This document shows positions 7,487-10,277 of a DNA stretch of 10,277 bases, piece after piece. The DNA is from WVWW01 sp041568335. GTDB lineage: Bacteria; Acidobacteriota; Polarisedimenticolia; Polarisedimenticolales; Polarisedimenticolaceae. The stretch is from contig JBFFZZ010000095.1 in NCBI GenBank assembly GCA_041568335.1, forward strand, positions 1 through 10,277. Reading direction: 5' to 3'. How positions within the stretch are numbered: the first letter of the stretch is position 1; each line of letters opens with the position of its first letter. Below the pieces are notes generated by a model. The model searched no databases. It saw nothing but the letters and a program-made list of their open reading frames with translations, and was not told where the DNA came from. The translations under genes and the position numbers were made by a program.

Positions 7487-7499
7487 CGTCAAAAAAAAT

Positions 7500-8276
7500 C
7501 TAGAGACCCGCGATTCCCCGTAACAGCGCGCCCGTGCCGTAGGCGATCGCCGCGGCGAGCCCGCCGACGCCGAGCGTCACCAGCCCGCCGCGCCACCAGA
7601 CCTGATCGACGAAGCGGCTCTTCAGCGCCCCGACGCTGAAGAACGCCACGCCGGTCATGATCGTGCTGAGCGTGAACGCGGTGTCGATCTCGAGATCTCG
7701 ATCGAAGTACCGGTAGGCAAACGCGATCAGCGGGATCGCGCCGACGACGACGAACGACCAGAAGGTCGTCCACGCCGCGCGCAGTGGATTCGGCCCGACC
7801 AGGGAGATGCCGTGCTCGTCGGTCAACATCGTATCGACCCAGCGGTCGACGTCGGCCGTGATCGTTTCGACCGCGCGCTCGAGATCATCTCCCTCGAATC
7901 CCTTCGCGGCGAAGATCTGGCGGATCTCCTCGCGCTCGCCGTGCGGGTGAAGCCGGATGTGCTCGCGCTCCGCCCGCCGCACCTTTTGACGCCGTTCGTC
8001 TTCCGCGCTGGTGCCCAGGTAGTTGCTCGCGGCCATCGAAAAACCGTCCGCGAGCAAGTTGGCGATGCCGAGAATCAGGATCACCCCCGTGGAAAGTCCG
8101 GCGCCCATCACGCCCGCGACCACGGCAAACGTCGTCACGGTCCCGTCGATCGCGCCGTAAACCCAGTCACTGAGATAACTGTGCAGCGGCCCCACGGCGA
8201 GCCGGCGCTCGATGGCCTGCGGCGTGTGCTCCGCGCGGAGCGCTTCGGGCGGTTCGCCCGGTTCCTTGGTACGCAC
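7500..8276 (-). CDS. VIT1/CCC1-family membrane protein (Fe2+/Mn2+ transporter-like)
   Basis: The 258-residue protein belongs to the vacuolar iron transporter family, which moves Fe2+ or Mn2+ out of the cytoplasm. The first helix carries YGAIDGTVTTFAVVAG (residues 40-55, with D44), and the second GIANLLADGFSMAASNYL (70-87, with D77 and M81); these residues form the ion path in the family. A soluble metal-binding part of about residues 90-160 is rich in Glu and Arg (EREEIRQIF at 114-122, M150, E154), and three more helices follow (168-190, 200-218, 230-255). The GTG at 8276 is chosen because TATAAT ends 6 nt before it; the only upstream in-frame ATG with a possible Shine-Dalgarno (8327) would read through the promoter. 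The N-terminal HSYLSDWVYG fits the family start. It precedes secA by 44 nt, possibly in one transcript. Metal specificity cannot be told. Confidence 0.93.
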   Translation of the reverse strand: MRTKEPGEPPEALRAEHTPQAIERRLAVGPLHSYLSDWVYGAIDGTVTTFAVVAGVMGAGLSTGVILILGIANLLADGFSMAASNYLGTSAEDERRQKVRRAEREHIRLHPHGEREEIRQIFAAKGFEGDDLERAVETITADVDRWVDTMLTDEHGISLVGPNPLRAAWTTFWSFVVVGAIPLIAFAYRYFDRDLEIDTAFTLSTIMTGVAFFSVGALKSRFVDQVWWRGGLVTLGVGGLAAAIAYGTGALLRGIAGL

Positions 8277-8282
8277 GAGACG

Positions 8283-8288
8283 ATTATA
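8283..8288 (-). promoter_or_regulatory. Consensus -10 box of the VIT1-like gene, leaderless
   Basis: A perfect TATAAT on the minus strand is followed by 6 nt (CGTCTC) and the GTG start at 8276. The layout matches the CYTH promoter exactly, and no Shine-Dalgarno fits between. The -35 region is poor. The box overlaps the divergent promoter region of the DUF2007-like gene. Confidence 0.6.
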
Positions 8289-8291
8289 TGT

Positions 8292-8300
8292 TGCTAGACT
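8292..8300 (+). promoter_or_regulatory. Extended -10 promoter of the DUF2007-rtcB operon
   Basis: TGC followed by TAGACT gives an extended -10 element (TGn plus 4 of 6 to TATAAT). Transcription would begin near 8307, leaving a leader of about 19 nt that contains the GGGAGG ribosome site. The match is moderate and no -35 is clear, so this is a tentative call. Confidence 0.35.
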
Positions 8301-8312
8301 GGGTGGTAGCAC

Positions 8313-8318
8313 GGGAGG
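8313..8318 (+). promoter_or_regulatory. Shine-Dalgarno of the DUF2007-like gene
   Basis: GGGAGG lies 7 nt before ATG 8326 and fixes this start against the longer open frame upstream, which would run through the divergent promoter and the VIT1-like coding start. Confidence 0.75.
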
Positions 8319-8325
8319 AAAAGCC

Positions 8326-8550
8326 ATGACCGACCTCGAAATGACACCGATCCTCAAGACCCACGACCAGGGCCTCCTCGCGGTGATCGAGAGCGTCCTG
8401 AACGGCGCCGAGATCCCGTACTTCATCCGCGGGGCCGAGGCTGCGGGTCTGTTGCCGCTCAACGCGACGATCGTCGTCCCGGCCGCATTCGCGGAGCAGG
8501 CGTCCAGGCTGTTGCAGGATGCGCAGGAAGCGCACGAGCCGGAGGAATAA
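8326..8550 (+). CDS. DUF2007-type small protein (putative signal-transducing domain)
   Basis: The 74-residue protein looks like the DUF2007 group, small alpha-beta domains annotated as putative signal-transducing proteins with no fixed biochemical role. Features typical of the group are an opening strand with a gap-avoiding loop (TPILKTHDQ), a helix LLAVIESVLNGAEIPYFIRG in which a Leu/Val-rich helix leads into a conserved Gly-x-Glu-Ile/Val-Pro-type turn, a closing strand (ATIVVPAAFA) and a helix that runs to the acidic end. No catalytic residues or membrane segment are seen. The start is fixed by a strong Shine-Dalgarno 7 nt upstream. The stop is 12 nt before the rtcB start, so the two are surely co-transcribed, which raises the possibility that it binds or regulates the RNA ligase. 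The family call rests on pattern only. Confidence 0.8.
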   Translation: MTDLEMTPILKTHDQGLLAVIESVLNGAEIPYFIRGAEAAGLLPLNATIVVPAAFAEQASRLLQDAQEAHEPEE

Positions 8551-8557
8551 GAGGAGA
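8551..8557 (+). promoter_or_regulatory. Shine-Dalgarno of rtcB
   Basis: GAGGAGA directly follows the TAA of the DUF2007-like gene and lies 5-6 nt before the GTG at 8563. It supports the GTG as the rtcB start. Confidence 0.75.
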
Positions 8558-8562
8558 CACGG

Positions 8563-9729
8563 GTGAGCGCGCCGTATCGGCAGTGGGGTGAGGATCTCGA
8601 GCCGCAGTCCGTGCGGCAGCTGCAAAACGCGTGCAAGCTGCCCGTTGCCGTGCGTGGCGCCTTGATGCCGGACGCGCATCTCGGCTACGGCCTGCCCATC
8701 GGCGGGGTGCTGGCCACGCGCAACGCGGTGATCCCCTACGCCGTCGGCGTCGACATCGCCTGCCGCGTGAAGATGACCGTGCTGGACCTGCCGGCCGATT
8801 TGCCCGATCGCAAGGAAAAGCCGTTGACCGACGCCATCCATACGGAAACGCGTTTTGGCATCGGCGCGTCGTTCGAGAAGAAGCGCCGCTCGCATCCCGT
8901 CCTGGACGAGGACTGGAGCTTCACGAAGCTGACGGCCGGATTGCGCGACAAGGCGTGGGCCCAGCTCGGGACCAGCGGAAGCGGGAATCACTTCGTCGAG
9001 TTCGGGCAGCTCGATATCGAGAACGACTCGCTCGGGCTCGAGCCCGGAAGGTACCTCGCGCTGTTGAGCCACAGCGGAAGCCGCGGTGCCGGGGCCACGA
9101 TCGCCGGTCACTACTCCCGGCTCGCGATGAAGCAACACCCGGAGCTGCCCAAGGAGCTGAAACACCTCGCGTGGCTCGACCTCGACACCGAGGAAGGGCA
9201 GGACTACTGGAAATCGATGGAGCTGATGGGCAGGTACGCCGCCGCGAACCACGCCTGTATCCACCGCCACATGGCCGCGCATCTCGGAGCCGAGGTGTTG
9301 CTCGATCTGGAGAACCATCACAACTTCGCCTGGAAGGAGACACACGACGGCGAGGAGGTGATCGTGCATCGCAAGGGCGCAACACCCGCCGGAGAGGGAG
9401 TGCTCGGGATCATCCCCGGTTCGATGGCCAGCTCGACCTACGTCGTTCGCGGGAAGGGCAACGACGAGTCCCTGCACTCGGCCGCGCACGGCGCGGGGCG
9501 TGTGATGAGCCGTACCCAGGCCAAGAAGACGCTGCGCTGGCAAGACGCCAACGCACAACTCGCCGACAGGGGCGTCAAGCTGCTCTCCGCCGGGCTCGAC
9601 GAGGTACCCGCGGTTTACAAGAACATCGACGAGGTGATGGCGGCGCAGCGCGACCTGGTCGAGCCGCTGGCCCGTTTCCAGCCGCGCATCGTCAAGATGG
9701 CACCGGCCGGTGAGCGCCCCGAGGACTGA
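8563..9729 (+). CDS. rtcB: RtcB-family RNA ligase (3'-phosphate/5'-OH)
   Basis: The 388-residue enzyme joins RNA 2',3'-cyclic or 3'-phosphate ends to 5'-OH ends using GTP and Mn2+, for RNA repair or tRNA splicing. The metal and catalytic residues are all present: D64 and C67 in GVDIACRV, H143 in GSGNHFVE, H170 in LSHSGSRG, H253 in NHHNF, and the guanylylated histidine H309 in AAHGAGRVMSR. PDAHLGYGLPIGG (36-48) is the conserved N-terminal strand. Its wording (PDAHLGYGLPIGG, DIACRV) differs from the E. coli type (PDVHxGxGxTVG, DIGCG), so it belongs to a separate RtcB branch. Length is near the usual 400 or so residues. It starts with GTG 12 nt after the DUF2007-like gene and is followed after 3 nt by a membrane protein gene. 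No archease, RtcA or RtcR is in view. Ligase activity is inferred from intact residues. Confidence 0.95.
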   Translation: MSAPYRQWGEDLEPQSVRQLQNACKLPVAVRGALMPDAHLGYGLPIGGVLATRNAVIPYAVGVDIACRVKMTVLDLPADLPDRKEKPLTDAIHTETRFGIGASFEKKRRSHPVLDEDWSFTKLTAGLRDKAWAQLGTSGSGNHFVEFGQLDIENDSLGLEPGRYLALLSHSGSRGAGATIAGHYSRLAMKQHPELPKELKHLAWLDLDTEEGQDYWKSMELMGRYAAANHACIHRHMAAHLGAEVLLDLENHHNFAWKETHDGEEVIVHRKGATPAGEGVLGIIPGSMASSTYVVRGKGNDESLHSAAHGAGRVMSRTQAKKTLRWQDANAQLADRGVKLLSAGLDEVPAVYKNIDEVMAAQRDLVEPLARFQPRIVKMAPAGERPED

Positions 9730-9732
9730 TCC

Positions 9733-10224
9733 ATGAGCCATGCCCACGTGGAAGGCGCCTTTACCCGGTTCACGCCGGACCCGCATCGGTTCATCTTCGC
9801 CGAGTTCTGGTTGCTGTTGCTCACGCTCGTGGCGGTCACCGCCACGGGGTACCTGACGGGCGGGGAGTACCTGACTGCGGTGATCATGGCGCTCATCGCC
9901 GGCCCCCTCGCGATCGGCTTCCAGGCAATCTACGGGAGACGCAAGCGAAGGATCGTCATCGGGGATAACTGGATCGAGGGCCCGGCGCGAACGGGCGGCA
10001 AGCGCGCCACCGTCCGGTTCGATTTGATCGATTGGGAAGCATCCGGCATCTGCCGTGGGCAAATGCGGATCCGCTCGGCGGGAAGCGAAACCGTCCAGGT
10101 CAGGACGGCGTGGTTTTCACCGGAGGACCTCGAGGAGATCAAGCGGATGATCCGGGACCGCTCCGGCGGCCGACAGCTGGAGTCCCGGCTCACCTGGCTG
10201 ACGACGAACCTGCACAGTCGTTAG
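9733..10224 (+). CDS. Membrane protein with two TM segments and a PH-like C-terminal domain
   Basis: The 163-residue protein begins with a short polar part, then two hydrophobic helices (about residues 22-42 and 46-67), a basic hinge GRRKRRIVIG (68-77), and a soluble region of strands ending in an acidic helix (SPEDLEEIKRMIRDR). Two TM helices followed by beta strands and a terminal amphipathic helix resemble bacterial PH-domain (YcxB/DUF304-like) membrane proteins, but this is a shape-level match only. The ATG is 3 nt after the rtcB stop, with GAGGA 7-8 nt upstream, so it is the third gene of the operon. Why a membrane protein sits behind an RNA ligase is not clear. The last base overlaps the possible tail of a convergent gene at the right edge. 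Function unknown. Confidence 0.75.
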   Translation: MSHAHVEGAFTRFTPDPHRFIFAEFWLLLLTLVAVTATGYLTGGEYLTAVIMALIAGPLAIGFQAIYGRRKRRIVIGDNWIEGPARTGGKRATVRFDLIDWEASGICRGQMRIRSAGSETVQVRTAWFSPEDLEEIKRMIRDRSGGRQLESRLTWLTTNLHSR

Positions 10225-10277
10225 GGACAGGCGTTGGTGTTGGGTCGCGGATCACCTGCCGAATCCTCGCCGAGCGA
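10221..10277 (-). CDS. Possible C-terminal tail of a convergent gene (18 codons visible)
   Basis: Read on the minus strand from the right edge there are 18 open codons ending in TAA at 10223..10221, giving SLGEDSAGDPRPNTNACP. The Pro/Asn/Thr-rich, Cys-Pro end resembles the tail of a secreted or repeat protein, and its stop overlaps the stop of the plus-strand gene by 2 bases, a common convergent layout. Eighteen open codons prove little, so this is a weak call; only the neighbouring sequence can settle it. Confidence 0.3.
   Translation of the reverse strand, partial: SLGEDSAGDPRPNTNACP

Noticed and set aside
7491..7498. T8 tract as an intrinsic terminator for the VIT1-like gene
   Set aside because: No GC-rich hairpin precedes it on the minus strand; the nearby stems lie after it.
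5851..7503. 550-codon plus-strand open frame opposite the secA-like gene
   Set aside because: The secA-like motifs lie in the opposite frame; this frame has no domain and crosses the secA start region.
8277..8636. Longer N-terminus for the VIT1-like protein, including an ATG at 8327
   Set aside because: It would run through the consensus TATAAT and the divergent gene; VIT1 homologues do not need it. A GAGG lies before ATG 8327, but it falls inside the coding start of the DUF2007-like gene and looks coincidental.
8284..10062. 592-codon open frame on the minus strand, opposite rtcB and its neighbours
   Set aside because: It is antisense to three convincing genes with ribosome sites, and it shows the low-complexity composition of a shadow frame.
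1..10277. tRNA, rRNA, CRISPR arrays, insertion sequences, direct repeats
   Set aside because: None seen on reading both strands; the window is almost fully occupied by protein-coding genes.

Overview
The window is high in GC (by eye) and densely coded. It carries ordinary bacterial housekeeping and accessory genes with no insertion sequence, phage, CRISPR or RNA gene that I can see. An apolipoprotein N-acyltransferase (Lnt) and a probable peptidoglycan-sugar salvage pair point to a diderm-type bacterium with lipoproteins. The -10 boxes sit directly against GTG or ATG starts, as is common in several high-GC phyla. I cannot name the phylum from sequence alone; Acidobacteriota-like or another deep Gram-negative lineage is a guess.

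Layout from left to right. (1) A minus-strand operon runs from 1831 down past the left edge: a CYTH triphosphate-binding protein, an NDP-sugar pyrophosphorylase with a C-terminal left-handed beta-helix, and the first 62 codons of an AmgK-like sugar kinase. The genes overlap by 4 nt or are spaced by 2 nt. (2) Divergent from it, on the plus strand, are a CPA1/NhaP-type Na+/H+ antiporter and lnt, which overlap by one base, followed after 75 nt by a 100-residue two-TM protein of unknown function. (3) Converging on these, on the minus strand, is a VIT1-family metal-transport protein and, 44 nt further on, an unusual SecA. This SecA has intact ATPase motifs but lacks most of the helical wing domain and the C-terminal zinc-binding tail, and it ends in a hydrophobic segment followed by a basic tail. 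(4) Divergent from the VIT1-like gene is a plus-strand operon of a DUF2007-type small protein, RtcB RNA ligase and a membrane protein with a PH-like soluble part. (5) At the right edge, 18 open minus-strand codons may be the tail of a convergent gene.

Most operons have readable control elements. Three operon-leading genes (CYTH, antiporter, VIT1-like) have a -10 hexamer ending 6 to 9 nt before the start codon and no Shine-Dalgarno, which suggests leaderless mRNAs. Several later or leadered genes (NDP-sugar pyrophosphorylase, DUF2007, rtcB, the 100-residue protein) have clear Shine-Dalgarno sequences.

The item most worth attention is the wing-less, putatively membrane-attached SecA. The divergent RtcB operon and the CYTH/nucleotidyltransferase/kinase operon are secondary. 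I did not find a clearly new multi-gene defence or mobile system.
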